From contig OZ243123.1 in NCBI GenBank assembly GCA_965212505.1, positions 1,798,001-1,862,000 on the forward strand: 64,000 nt of DNA, written 5' to 3'. The stretch's first letter is position 1; each line of letters starts with the position of its first letter. Source of the stretch: JAHEKO01 sp965212505. GTDB lineage: Bacteria; Acidobacteriota; Thermoanaerobaculia; Multivoradales; JAHEKO01. The notes below the pieces were generated by a model. The model did not search any database and was not told the origin of the DNA. It saw only the letters and a list, made by a program, of their open reading frames with translations. Position numbers and translations under genes: made by a program. This document shows positions 30,653 to 39,802 of this stretch, one piece after another.

Positions 30653-31795
30653 ATGCGTGTGAAGTTGAATGAGGAGCAGCGCCTGCTCCGGGACACGGTT
30701 CGGCAGTTTGCCGAGGATGTGGTGCGCCCGCGGGCCAAGGAGATCGACGAAACGGGTGAGTTCCCGCGCGCCTTCTACGACCAGGCGGGCGAGCTGGGTC
30801 TGGCCGGCGTTTCGGTTCCCGAGGAGTACGGCGGCGCGGGCATGGACTCGGTCTCCTACTGCGTCGTCATCGAGGAGATCAGCCGCGTCTGTGCGACCAG
30901 TGGTGTCATCCTCTCGGTCAACAATTCGCTGGTTTGCGACCCCCTGGTCAAGTACGGCACAGAGGAGCAGAAGAAGGAGTTCCTCACGCCGCTGGCGAGC
31001 GGGCAGAAGCTCGGCTGCTTCGGGCTCACCGAGCCGGGTGCGGGCAGCGACGCCGCCGGTCTGCTGAGCACCGCCAAGCGCGACGGCGACGACTACATCC
31101 TGAACGGCAACAAGGTGTTCATCACCAACGGCACGCATGCGGAGTTGGCCATCGTCTTTGCGAAGACCGATCCCGACGCCGGCCATCGCGGCATCTCCGC
31201 CTTCATTGTCTCGACCGACACCCCCGGCTTCAGTCACGGAACACACGAGTACAAGCTCGGAGTGAACGCCTCGGGCACGACCGAGCTCGCGTTCACCGAC
31301 ATGCGTGTACCGGCGAGTCAGCGACTGGGTGACGAGGGGCAGGGCTTCAAAGTGGCGATGACAACCCTCGACGGCGGCCGGATCGGCATCGCTGCGCAGG
31401 CGGTCGGAATTGCCCAGGGGGCGTTCGAGGAGGCGCTGACCTACTCGAAGGAGCGCGAACAGTTTGGCAAGCCGATCTCGAGCTTCCAGGCGATCCAGTT
31501 CTACCTGGCGGACATGGCGACAGAGATCGACGCGGGGCGCTTCATGACCTGGAAGGCCGCCTGGTCGAAGGACACCAAGAAGCGCTACACGCTCGAGTCC
31601 GCGCAGGCCAAGCTCTACACGTCGGAGATGACGCAGCGCGTGACCGACCGGGCGCTCCAGATCCACGGCGGCTACGGCTACACCCGTGAGTACAACGTCG
31701 AGCGCTACTTCCGCGACGCACGCATTACCGAAATCTACGAAGGCACGAGCGAGATCCAGAAGATGGTGATCGCGAGCCACATCTTGCAAGACTGA
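30653..31795 (+). CDS. Acyl-CoA dehydrogenase (short-chain type)
   Basis: A 380-residue FAD enzyme that oxidises a short- or branched-chain acyl-CoA to the enoyl-CoA. The catalytic base is E363 in YEGTSE; FGLTEPGAGSDAAG and NGNKVFITNGTHA bind FAD and substrate, and the C-terminal QIHGGYGYTREYNVERYFRDARI is standard. Sequence style is close to butyryl-CoA dehydrogenases. Its stop shares a base with the start of the second dehydrogenase, so the two are made together. Confidence 0.92.
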   Translation: MRVKLNEEQRLLRDTVRQFAEDVVRPRAKEIDETGEFPRAFYDQAGELGLAGVSVPEEYGGAGMDSVSYCVVIEEISRVCATSGVILSVNNSLVCDPLVKYGTEEQKKEFLTPLASGQKLGCFGLTEPGAGSDAAGLLSTAKRDGDDYILNGNKVFITNGTHAELAIVFAKTDPDAGHRGISAFIVSTDTPGFSHGTHEYKLGVNASGTTELAFTDMRVPASQRLGDEGQGFKVAMTTLDGGRIGIAAQAVGIAQGAFEEALTYSKEREQFGKPISSFQAIQFYLADMATEIDAGRFMTWKAAWSKDTKKRYTLESAQAKLYTSEMTQRVTDRALQIHGGYGYTREYNVERYFRDARITEIYEGTSEIQKMVIASHILQD

Positions 31796-32961
31796 TGGCG
31801 GGCGCGACCGAGCCGGCCGTGGGAGGTGTCAGCTTCGAGCTGAGCGAGGAGCAGACGCTCCTGCGCGACGAAGTGAGGCGATTCTCCGACGAGCGGATCG
31901 CGCCGGGTGTGGCCGAGCGTGACAAGGAGCACCGCTTTCCGGCCGATCTCGTCGCCGAGATGGCGGATCTCGGTCTGCTCAGCATGATGGTGCCCGAGCA
32001 GTACGGCGGCGCTGAGATGGACGTGCTGGCCTACCTCGTGGCGATTGAAGAGGTCGCCCGTATCTGCCCATCCCTGGCGGTCACGATGAGCGTGACGAAC
32101 TCAGTCTGCTGTTGGCCGATCGTTCGCTTCGGAAGCGAGGAATTGAAGGCGAGGGTCTTGCCGGAGTTGGCCTCGGGCACAATTGGCGGCTTCGGTCTGA
32201 CCGAGCCCGGCTCTGGCAGCGACGCGGGTGCGCTCACGACCACCGCACGGCGCGACGGCGATACCTGGATTCTGGACGGCGAGAAGGCGTGGATCACGAA
32301 TGCCGGCGTAGGCGGCTATTTTGTCGTCCTGGCCCGCACCGACCCGGAGGCGGGCAAGCGCGGCATCAGCGCCTTTGTCGTGCCGGGCGATGCGCCGGGC
32401 TTGATCGTTCCTCCCGTCGAAGAGAAGTTGGGACTACGGGCCTCGATCACTGCCGCGTTGCGCTTCGAAGGCTGCCGGGTGGAGGGCGCAAACCTGTTGG
32501 GTGAGCTGGGCCAGGGGCTCAAGATCGCGCTTTCGACCCTCGACCACTCGCGACTCGGGATCGCCGCGCAGGCGGTCGGCGTGCACCAGCGCGCATTGGA
32601 ACTGGGCGTGGCCTACGCCAAGGAGCGGGTGCAGTTCGGCGTGCCGATCGCGAAGCACCAGGCGATTCAGTTCAAGCTGGCGCAGATGGCCACCGACCTG
32701 GCCGCGGCTCGGCTGCTGACCCGATGCGCAGCGGGCTACGAGGGCACCTCAGAGGGCGGGCGCTTCGCGGCCGAGGCGAAGGTAATGGCGAGCGAGGCCG
32801 CGAACCGAGCCTGCTACGAGTCGCTCCAGATTCACGGCGGCAACGGCTTCAGCGAAGATTACGAGATCGCCCGGCTCTATCGGGATGTGCGGGTGTTGGC
32901 GATTTACGAGGGCACGAGCGAAATGCAGCGGCTCGTGATTTCTCGACATCTGCTGAAGTAG
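31795..32961 (+). CDS. Acyl-CoA dehydrogenase (second paralogue)
   Basis: A 388-residue paralogue of the preceding gene, with catalytic E372 in YEGTSE and the same FAD motifs (FGLTEPGSGSDAG, GEKAWITNAG). TGATG overlap at 31793-31797 means tight coupling. The two may form a hetero-oligomer or act on different acyl chains such as isobutyryl- versus butyryl-CoA; the sequence does not settle this. The mutase genes downstream are consistent with branched-chain or butyrate metabolism. Confidence 0.92.
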   Translation: MAGATEPAVGGVSFELSEEQTLLRDEVRRFSDERIAPGVAERDKEHRFPADLVAEMADLGLLSMMVPEQYGGAEMDVLAYLVAIEEVARICPSLAVTMSVTNSVCCWPIVRFGSEELKARVLPELASGTIGGFGLTEPGSGSDAGALTTTARRDGDTWILDGEKAWITNAGVGGYFVVLARTDPEAGKRGISAFVVPGDAPGLIVPPVEEKLGLRASITAALRFEGCRVEGANLLGELGQGLKIALSTLDHSRLGIAAQAVGVHQRALELGVAYAKERVQFGVPIAKHQAIQFKLAQMATDLAAARLLTRCAAGYEGTSEGGRFAAEAKVMASEAANRACYESLQIHGGNGFSEDYEIARLYRDVRVLAIYEGTSEMQRLVISRHLLK

Positions 32962-33284
32962 GGCTCTAGCCGCCTCGACGGCAGTTGGAGTCGGCTGGCC
33001 GGAACTTGGAGTCGCCGGAGAAACTTTCGGACCTTCTCTCGGCGCCGTACGACCGGATGCTCCGGTGCCAGGCCGGGTTGCCATTCGGCCGTCAGCACCG
33101 AGTGGGCACTCTTCGAATGCCGTGAGCTTCGTAGTCGGTGTCGACCAGCGCACGCGAGCCTCCGACTTCGATGCGTACCTACCTCCGGCCTATCGCCTCT
33201 TGATCACAGGGATTTCTCGTCGGAGCCTATCCGATGGCGTGGCTCGATCGCTTATACTGACCCCGCACGAGAAAGGTACTTGCG
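32962..33284. other. Intergenic region before the mutase genes
   Basis: About 320 bases with no credible gene. A TATACT element at 33253-33258, some 30 bases before the mutase ATG, could be a -10 box, but the -35 position (TCCGAT) is poor. The ribosome-binding site GAAAGG lies a few bases before the ATG. No repeats or strong hairpins were seen. Confidence 0.45.
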
Positions 33285-35024
33285 ATGGCGATTCAGGATC
33301 CCCCGAAGCTCGAGGAAGAGCGCGCAGAAGGTGCGCGCAGCAGGTTCTATGAAGACGAGGCGCTGAGCGTCCTCTCTGTGGCGCGCGAAGGCTGGGAGAA
33401 CGCGACGCAGGCGGCGTTCGACAAGCGCCCGCCGTGGAAGAGCGATTTCACCACCGTCTCCAGTATGGAGGTGCCCCATCTGGTCACCGCCGAGCAGGTG
33501 GCGGACATCGATCCGCTCGCCGAGATCGGCGTTCCCGGAGAGTTCCCATTCACCCGCGGGATTCACCCGACCGGCTATCGCGGCAAGGTCTGGACGATGC
33601 GCCAGTTTGCAGGGTTCGGAACGGCGGCGGACACCAATGAGCGCTTCAAGTACCTCCTGAGCCACGGTCAGACCGGGCTTTCAGTGGCCTTCCACCTGCC
33701 AACTCTCTACGGCTACGACTCGGACCACGAGATGTCGAAGGGCGAGGTCGGTAAGTGCGGCGTGGCGATCGACACGCTGGCGGACATGGAGGCGCTCTTC
33801 GCCGGCATTCCGCTCGGAGAGGTCACCACGTCGATGACCATCAATTCGACCGCGCCGATTCTGCTCGCGATGTACATCGCGGTCGCTGAGCAGCAGGGCG
33901 TCGACGTCTCGACTCAGGTCGCCGGCACGCTGCAGAACGACATCCTGAAGGAGTACATCGCCCAGAAGGAGTACATCTTCCCGCCGCGGCCGTCGATGCG
34001 GCTGGTGACAGACCAGTTTGCCTTTGCCGCAGAGCACGTGCCGCGCTGGAACACGATCTCGATCTCCGGCTACCACATTCGCGAGGCGGGCTCGACGGCT
34101 CTCCAGGAGCTGGCCTTCACGCTCCGCGACGGCATCGAATACGTGCAGTACGGCATTGATGCCGGGTTGGATGTCGACGAGTTTGCGCCGCGGCTGTCGT
34201 TCTTCTTCAACAGCCACAACGACTTCTTCGAAGAGGTCGCCAAGTTTCGGGCAGCTCGTCGCATTTGGGCGACCGTTATGCGCGAGCGGTTCGGCGCCAA
34301 GAACCCGCGCTCCTGGATGTGCCGCTTCCACACGCAGACGGCCGGCTGTTCGCTCACGGCGCAGCAGCCGTACAACAACGTCGTGCGGACGACGGTGCAG
34401 GCGTTGGCGGCGGTGCTCGGCGGGACGCAGTCGCTCCACACCAACGCTCTCGACGAGACCCTGGCGCTGCCGACCGAGGAGAACGCGCGGATCGCGTTGC
34501 GCACACAGCAGATCCTGGCGCACGAGTCGGGGGTGATCAACACCGTCGACCCACTCGGCGGTAGCTATCTCGTGGAGGAGATGACTCGACGAATGGTCGA
34601 CGGCAGCTTCGAATACTTCCGGCGCATCGACGAGCTCGGTGGCATGGTCGAGGCGATCGAGGACGGCTATCCGCAGCGCGAGATCATGGACGCCGCCTTC
34701 CAATACCAGCGTTCGTTTGAGAGCGGCGAGAAGAAGATGGTGGGTGTCAACGACTTTGTGCTGGAGGACGAGGAGCCGTTGAAGACGCTCTACATCTCCG
34801 ACGACCTCGCCGACGAGCAGATCGCGGGGCTCGACAGAGTGAAGGCCGATCGCGACAGCGCAGCGGCCGAGCGCACGCTCGACGCGCTCCGCAGGGGCGC
34901 GGCTGGCGACGCCAACACCATGCCGCTCATTCTCGACTCCGTGAAGGCGTACTGTTCGGTCGGGGAGATCAGCGATGCTCTCCGCGACGTCTTCGGTGAC
35001 TACGAAGAGCCGGCGGTCTTCTAA
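33285..35024 (+). CDS. B12-dependent acyl-CoA mutase, large subunit (isobutyryl-CoA mutase-like)
   Basis: A 579-residue catalytic (TIM-barrel) subunit of the methylmalonyl-CoA mutase superfamily, without a B12 domain of its own. The conserved RQxAGFG motif reads RQFAGFG (F108) and the motif before YIFPP reads AQKEYIFPP (Q227), 37 residues ahead of the conserved H264 in GYHIREAG. In methylmalonyl-CoA mutase these positions are Tyr89 and Arg207; in isobutyryl-CoA mutase they are Phe and Gln. The enzyme therefore probably interconverts isobutyryl- and n-butyryl-CoA. Its stop overlaps the B12-subunit gene by one base. Automated annotation would probably call it methylmalonyl-CoA mutase. Confidence 0.85.
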   Translation: MAIQDPPKLEEERAEGARSRFYEDEALSVLSVAREGWENATQAAFDKRPPWKSDFTTVSSMEVPHLVTAEQVADIDPLAEIGVPGEFPFTRGIHPTGYRGKVWTMRQFAGFGTAADTNERFKYLLSHGQTGLSVAFHLPTLYGYDSDHEMSKGEVGKCGVAIDTLADMEALFAGIPLGEVTTSMTINSTAPILLAMYIAVAEQQGVDVSTQVAGTLQNDILKEYIAQKEYIFPPRPSMRLVTDQFAFAAEHVPRWNTISISGYHIREAGSTALQELAFTLRDGIEYVQYGIDAGLDVDEFAPRLSFFFNSHNDFFEEVAKFRAARRIWATVMRERFGAKNPRSWMCRFHTQTAGCSLTAQQPYNNVVRTTVQALAAVLGGTQSLHTNALDETLALPTEENARIALRTQQILAHESGVINTVDPLGGSYLVEEMTRRMVDGSFEYFRRIDELGGMVEAIEDGYPQREIMDAAFQYQRSFESGEKKMVGVNDFVLEDEEPLKTLYISDDLADEQIAGLDRVKADRDSAAAERTLDALRRGAAGDANTMPLILDSVKAYCSVGEISDALRDVFGDYEEPAVF

Positions 35025-35410
35025 TGGCGCATCGCGTTCTGATTGCCAAGCCGGGGCTCGACGGGCACGACCGTGGAGCGAAGATCGTCGCTCGTGCCCT
35101 GCGCGACGCGGGCTTCGAGGTCATCTACTCGGGGCTGCGTCAGACGCCGGAACAGGTGGCTTCGGCTGCGATCCAGGAGGACGTGCATGCGGTCGGGCTG
35201 TCGATTCTCTCGGGAGCGCACAATGCGCTCCTTCCTGAAATCACCGAGCGTCTGCGTGCCGGGGGGGCGGACGATATTCTCGTGTTCGCCGGTGGCATCA
35301 TCCCGGACCAGGACATCGTGACCCTCAAGGAGGCCGGCATCGACGCCGTCTTCCTGCCGGGCACCAATACGCACGATATCGTCGACTATCTCAACGAGCG
35401 CTTGAGCTGA
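35024..35410 (+). CDS. Cobalamin-binding small subunit of the acyl-CoA mutase
   Basis: A 128-residue stand-alone B12-binding domain. The cobalt-ligand motif DxHxxG is D13-G-H15-D-R-G18, followed by the S60-x-L62 and G90-G91 motifs that bind the nucleotide tail. It begins on the last base of the large-subunit stop codon, so the two are made as a pair, like the IcmA/IcmB arrangement. No MeaB-type GTPase chaperone is encoded next to it in this window. Confidence 0.93.
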   Translation: MAHRVLIAKPGLDGHDRGAKIVARALRDAGFEVIYSGLRQTPEQVASAAIQEDVHAVGLSILSGAHNALLPEITERLRAGGADDILVFAGGIIPDQDIVTLKEAGIDAVFLPGTNTHDIVDYLNERLS

Positions 35411-35456
35411 CGCGCCCGCTACTCATGTTGTCTGATTGCTATCCCAGGGAGCCCCG

Positions 35457-36164
35457 ATGAGCCGCACGATTCTGCTGGCCGACGACAGCGTGACCATTCA
35501 GAAGGTCGTCGAGCTGACCTTTGTGGACCAGGGGGTCGAGGTGGTGGCGGTCGGTTCCGGTGACGACGCCCTCGAGCGGTTGGAGAGCCTCGATCCGGAT
35601 CTCGTGATCGCCGACGTGCACATGCCCGGGGCGGATGGCCTCGAAGTGTGTCGTCGGGTGAAGAGCGACCGTCCGGAGACTCCCGTCCTGCTCCTGGTCG
35701 GCACGTTCGAGCCGTTCGATACCGCCAGTGTCGACGACGTCGGTGCGGAGGCCTTCTTGAAGAAGCCCTTTGACTCTCAGGAACTCCTGAGGATTTCGCT
35801 AGAACTCATGGACGGCGACGGGGGACGCCAGGAGGAGGGAGGAGGAGTCATGACCACCGAACAACCGACCCCTGAATCGGCACCCGAGACGCCCGAACCC
35901 AGGGCCGAAGCCGCCGAATCCGTCGAAGCGACTGAGCCGGTCGAAGCATCTGCCGCAACTCCGGAACCGCCCGTCGCCGAGGCGCCCGCCGTCGTCAGTT
36001 CGGGCAACGGCCTCGCCGACGAAGACGTCGAGCGCATTGCGCGGAGGGTTGTCGAGCTGATGTCCGACAAGACGGTGCGAGACGTCGCCTGGGAAGTTGT
36101 CCCGGAGCTGGCGGAGCTCTTGATTCGAGACCGTCTCCGTGAGCTCGAGAACCAGACCGAGTAG
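35457..36164 (+). CDS. Receiver-domain protein with Pro/Glu-rich linker and conserved C-terminal helix
   Basis: A 235-residue response regulator without a DNA-binding domain. Receiver domain residues 1-120 with D9, D10, phosphoacceptor D53 and K103; residues ~130-185 are a disordered Pro/Glu/Ala repeat region; the last ~45 residues form an amphipathic segment (ERIARRVVELMSDKTVRDV followed by AWEVVPELAELLI) recalling tails on gliding/polarity-type regulators. It may work by protein-protein contacts. GGGA lies just before the ATG at 35457. It overlaps birA by 26 bases. Confidence 0.8.
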   Translation: MSRTILLADDSVTIQKVVELTFVDQGVEVVAVGSGDDALERLESLDPDLVIADVHMPGADGLEVCRRVKSDRPETPVLLLVGTFEPFDTASVDDVGAEAFLKKPFDSQELLRISLELMDGDGGRQEEGGGVMTTEQPTPESAPETPEPRAEAAESVEATEPVEASAATPEPPVAEAPAVVSSGNGLADEDVERIARRVVELMSDKTVRDVAWEVVPELAELLIRDRLRELENQTE

Positions 36165-36918
36165 CTCCTTCGAGGCCTTCCGCAGCGAGTTCGACGGCGC
36201 CGACCCACGGCTGACGGTCTTGCGGTCGGTCGGGTCGACCAACAGCTACGCGAAGTCGGAGTTGACCCGTGATCGAAGCGCAGGGGTACAAGGGGTCGTC
36301 GCCTGGGAGCAGCCTCAGGGCCGTGGGCGGCGAGGCAACTCGTGGAGCAGCCCTCCGGGAGCGGGCGTCTATCTGTCTATCGCCCTCCCAGTCGAGAGCG
36401 CGTCGGCGCTTCAGACGTTACCGATGCTCCTGCCGGTGCGTGTTTGCCGCGAGCTGCGGGCGCTCGGAGTGAACGACGCACGCCTCAAGTGGCCGAACGA
36501 CGTTCTCGTGGGGGGACGGAAGCTCGCCGGCCTGCTGGTCGAGGCGGTTTCGTGCGGCGCGGCGCCGGGCTGGGTAGTTGTCGGCATCGGCGTCAACTAT
36601 CGTCTGCCGGATGGGCTCCGCGAAGGGCATGGCGCCGTCGATCTGACGGAACTGCTCGAGACGCCGCCGCCTCTAGGAACGATTGTCCGCCGCCTCCTGC
36701 AGCCGTGGCTCGACGGCGCAGCCGACGAGGCGAACGACGAGCTGCTGCGCGCCTATGGCGCCCTGTCGATCCACCGGCCGGGCGACCGCCTCGTCTGTCG
36801 GACCGCTTCAGAGACCGTGACGGGGGAGTTCGAGGGCTTCGACGCTCAGGGGTATCTGCAGCTCCGCGCTCCCGGCGGCATCCGTCGAATTGCGGCGGGC
36901 GAGATCGTGGAGCGCTGA
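36139..36918 (+). CDS. birA: Biotin--[acetyl-CoA-carboxylase] ligase
   Basis: A 259-residue biotin protein ligase of the short type, without an N-terminal DNA-binding domain, so it is unlikely to be a repressor. GRGRRGNSW (61-69) forms the biotinyl-AMP loop and K117 in LKWPNDVL is the biotin-site lysine; a C-terminal SH3-like domain closes the protein. The GTG start at 36139 lies inside the preceding gene. It attaches biotin to acyl-CoA carboxylase carrier proteins, none of which are in the window. Confidence 0.92.
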   Translation: MSSRTRPSSSFEAFRSEFDGADPRLTVLRSVGSTNSYAKSELTRDRSAGVQGVVAWEQPQGRGRRGNSWSSPPGAGVYLSIALPVESASALQTLPMLLPVRVCRELRALGVNDARLKWPNDVLVGGRKLAGLLVEAVSCGAAPGWVVVGIGVNYRLPDGLREGHGAVDLTELLETPPPLGTIVRRLLQPWLDGAADEANDELLRAYGALSIHRPGDRLVCRTASETVTGEFEGFDAQGYLQLRAPGGIRRIAAGEIVER

Positions 36919-36919
36919 G

Positions 36920-37531
36920 GTGGAGGAGCACGCCTACTTCCGCGCGATCGAGGAGCGCTTCATCACCCTCCGGGGCGCCCCGCTGCTGCTTTCGCCGGCC
37001 GACTACCAGGTCGCACGCGAATGGTGGCGAAACGGCGTCCCCCTGAACATCGTGGAAGAGGCGCTCGAGGAGCTCTTCTCACGGCAGCCCGAGCGGAAGA
37101 TTCAGAGTCTGCGATATTGCGCATCGGCGGTCGAGGCCGCGTGGAAGCGGGCGGAGACGCTGGAGCAGGCCGGACGTCGCACCCCACAGCCGCCGATGGA
37201 TCTCACCGGCCGCCTGCAACGCCTGGCCGAGGCCCTTCCCACTGACCTCGCGGGCGGCGATGCGATTCGACGCGAGCTACTGACGCAGGAGGGCGCGCCC
37301 GAAGAGATCGAGGCTCAACTCGCCGAGCTCGATGCTCGCCTGATCGCTCTCGCCGAAGCGACGCTCTCGGCGGACGAGCGCGAGGCGCTCGAGCAGAGGC
37401 TGCTGGGAGCGCTCGAGCCGCTGGCGGAGCGTCTTCCGGAATCAGAGGTGGCAGCGGCGCGTAGGCGCCTCTTCGAACAGGCGCTGCGCCGGGAGCGGAA
37501 ACTCCCGTTCCTGTCGCTCTTCAGCGGCTAG
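36920..37531 (+). CDS. Conserved-looking protein of unknown function
   Basis: A 203-residue soluble, charged, almost wholly helical protein. It starts at the GTG at 36920, one base past birA. The N-terminal half (EERFITLRGAPLLLSPADY, then VAREWWRNGVPL) has a conserved-domain look; the C-terminal half is Leu/Ala/Glu/Arg-rich and may form a helical bundle. No signal peptide or membrane segment. I do not recognise the family. Its place between birA and comEC does not suggest a role. Confidence 0.6.
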   Translation: MEEHAYFRAIEERFITLRGAPLLLSPADYQVAREWWRNGVPLNIVEEALEELFSRQPERKIQSLRYCASAVEAAWKRAETLEQAGRRTPQPPMDLTGRLQRLAEALPTDLAGGDAIRRELLTQEGAPEEIEAQLAELDARLIALAEATLSADEREALEQRLLGALEPLAERLPESEVAAARRRLFEQALRRERKLPFLSLFSG

Positions 37532-37567
37532 CGAAAGCTCGATCCAGGCCTTTTCGTCACTCTGTCT

Positions 37568-39793
37568 GTGGCGAGGCCACCGCTGCTCGTGCCGTGCACG
37601 ACCTTTGTCCTGAGTGTCGTCGTGGCTACAGCGCTGCGGCCGGCGTCGCCACTCCTACCGCTGGCGCTCTTTGCCGGTGGACTGGCGTTGCCTCGCACGG
37701 CTGCCGGAACGGTTTGCGCCGCGGCTTTGGGACTCCTTCTGGTCTGGGGAGGCGAGCCCTCGAACGGTGCCGCCTCGCCAACGGGACCGGTCTCTGCGCT
37801 CGGCGCTCGAACCGGTCCCTGGCAGAGGGACGCCTACGGCTGGAGCTGTCCGGCACGCCTTTCGACCGTCGTGTCGGGCCGCCACGCACAACGCCTGAAG
37901 AGGCCGGTGCGATTGATCTTGAGCGGCGCACAAGAGCCTCCCGCGGGCCGGGCGTTTGCCGCAAGGGGCCAGCTGGATCAGGGACCGCTCTTCTTCAACG
38001 GCGGCCCCGTTCGGTCGAGTCCCCTGCGCCTCCGGGTCAAGAGCCGCCGATTGATTCGGTTCGACGCCGGCGAAGACTGGCGTCGCCGGTTCCACGCCCT
38101 CGGCTTGGACCGGCGAGAGGACAGCGACGGAGTCGCCCTGGCCCGCGCCCTGGCGCTCGGAGACTCGAGCGGACTCGATCGCCCCATCGTGCAGGCCCTC
38201 CGGCGAGCTGGACTCGGGCATCTCCTCGCGCTGTCTGGGCTTCACGTGGGGCTGGTGGGAGTGATGGCCCTGTGGCTCGGACGATTTGCCATCGGCTGGC
38301 GCTCGGCGCCGTGGCTCTGGTGGTTGCCCGCTCTGGCTGCGCTCGGATTTGTCGCGCTCGTCGGTGCGAGGCCGGCTCTGGCGCGTTCGTCGTGCATGGC
38401 GGTCGCTTCGTGTCTCGCGATGACGGGCGGCCGCCGGCCGCAGGCCTGGAACGCGTTGGCTCTGGCACTTGCGCTCCTGGTCGCCTGGGAGCCCTCTCTG
38501 GTGGGCACGCTGGGGCTCTGGCTCTCGTCCGCTGCCACTGCCGGCTTGCTGTTCGAGGCACGCCTTGGCCGTGGTGGGGCGCTGGTCCGAACGCTACGGC
38601 TCAGTCTCGCCGCGCAGCTGGCGACGCTACCCTGGACCGCGCCTCACTTCGCGCTCCTCACGCCGGCAGCCGCTCTCCATAATCTCTGGGGAGTGCCCTG
38701 GGCAGCGGCTTTCCTGGGCCTAGCGATCATCTGGCTTGCGCTGGGTGCGCTATGGCCCGATGGAGGGGCGATGCTCGAGCCGGCGCTGAACGTCGCGGCG
38801 GAGCCGTTGCGCTGGGCGGCTCGCCTCCGTGCAGGGCCGTGGTGGTCGGTCCCGACGACGCTCTCGGTGGTCCCTGCCGCCGTCTGTAGCGGACTCGGAC
38901 TGCTGGCGCTCGCTCGTCGCGGTCCGGTTCGCTGGGTGGCGGTGGCCGCCGCGGCGGCCACCGTCGCTGTTTCGTTTGCACCGGAAGGACCGTCGAGTCG
39001 GTATCCAGAGCTGGTGATGCTCGATGTCGGGCAGGGCGAGGCCATGCTGCTTCGAGACGGTCGGCGCGCGGTGTTGATCGACGGGGGTGGTTGGGCGTTC
39101 GGCGACTTCGGCGGGCGAGTGTTGCTGCCGGCACTCGCCCGTTTGGGCGTCCGTCGACTCGACGCGATCGTTCTCACGCATCCTGACGTCGATCACTGTG
39201 CTGGTCTGGTCGATGTCACCGCCTACTTCAGAGTCGAGGAACTCTGGTCCGCGTCAGGTTGGCCGGCCGCCGGCTGTGCCACTGAGCTGATCGTAGCGAC
39301 CGGCCTCCGCTGGAGGCCGATGTGGGCCGGCCGGCGTCGCCAGGTCGGGCGCTGGCGTGTCGATGTCCTCCACCCAGGTCCCGGGAGCCGGGGCGGCGGG
39401 AACGATCGATCACTCGTGTTGCGGGTCGAGGCTCTCGGATTCCGCGCGCTGTTGACCGGCGATCTGGAGGCCTCGGGGGAGCAGCGTCTGGTGCGTCGCT
39501 GGACTCGGGAGGAACTCGCAGCGGACCTGCTCAAGGTTGGGCACCACGGGAGCAAGAGCTCCAGCACAGCTCTTCTGTTGGAACAGGTGTCTCCGCGGCT
39601 CGGGTGGATCTCCGCGGGCCGAGGAAACCGCTACGGCCACCCTCATCCGAGTGTCGTCCGGCGGCTCGAGACGGCGGGTGCTCGGCTCCTACGGACCGAT
39701 CGGGACGGCCAGCTGCAACTGTGGATCGACCGCTCGGGGACAGCACATCTCACCACCCCGGTCGCCCCTGCGTCGAGACCGCGACCTCGGTAG
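37568..39793 (+). CDS. comEC: ComEC/Rec2 DNA-uptake channel protein
   Basis: A 741-residue membrane protein for transport of single-stranded DNA across the inner membrane. The N-terminus has membrane segments and an OB-like region (about 70-190); the competence domain begins with LRRAGLGHLLALSGLHVGLV (about 215-235) and continues through several membrane helices to ~470. The C-terminal metallo-beta-lactamase domain has VMLDVGQGEAMLL, LTHPDVDHCAG, LLTGDLE and KVGHHGSKSSS. GTG start. Three domains in the usual order imply natural competence if other com genes exist. Confidence 0.93.
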   Translation: MARPPLLVPCTTFVLSVVVATALRPASPLLPLALFAGGLALPRTAAGTVCAAALGLLLVWGGEPSNGAASPTGPVSALGARTGPWQRDAYGWSCPARLSTVVSGRHAQRLKRPVRLILSGAQEPPAGRAFAARGQLDQGPLFFNGGPVRSSPLRLRVKSRRLIRFDAGEDWRRRFHALGLDRREDSDGVALARALALGDSSGLDRPIVQALRRAGLGHLLALSGLHVGLVGVMALWLGRFAIGWRSAPWLWWLPALAALGFVALVGARPALARSSCMAVASCLAMTGGRRPQAWNALALALALLVAWEPSLVGTLGLWLSSAATAGLLFEARLGRGGALVRTLRLSLAAQLATLPWTAPHFALLTPAAALHNLWGVPWAAAFLGLAIIWLALGALWPDGGAMLEPALNVAAEPLRWAARLRAGPWWSVPTTLSVVPAAVCSGLGLLALARRGPVRWVAVAAAAATVAVSFAPEGPSSRYPELVMLDVGQGEAMLLRDGRRAVLIDGGGWAFGDFGGRVLLPALARLGVRRLDAIVLTHPDVDHCAGLVDVTAYFRVEELWSASGWPAAGCATELIVATGLRWRPMWAGRRRQVGRWRVDVLHPGPGSRGGGNDRSLVLRVEALGFRALLTGDLEASGEQRLVRRWTREELAADLLKVGHHGSKSSSTALLLEQVSPRLGWISAGRGNRYGHPHPSVVRRLETAGARLLRTDRDGQLQLWIDRSGTAHLTTPVAPASRPRPR

Positions 39794-39802
39794 ACTCCGG
39801 AG

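Noticed and set aside
33285..35024. Simple methylmalonyl-CoA mutase label
   Set aside because: The two substrate-specificity positions carry Phe and Gln rather than Tyr and Arg, so the label would probably mislead.
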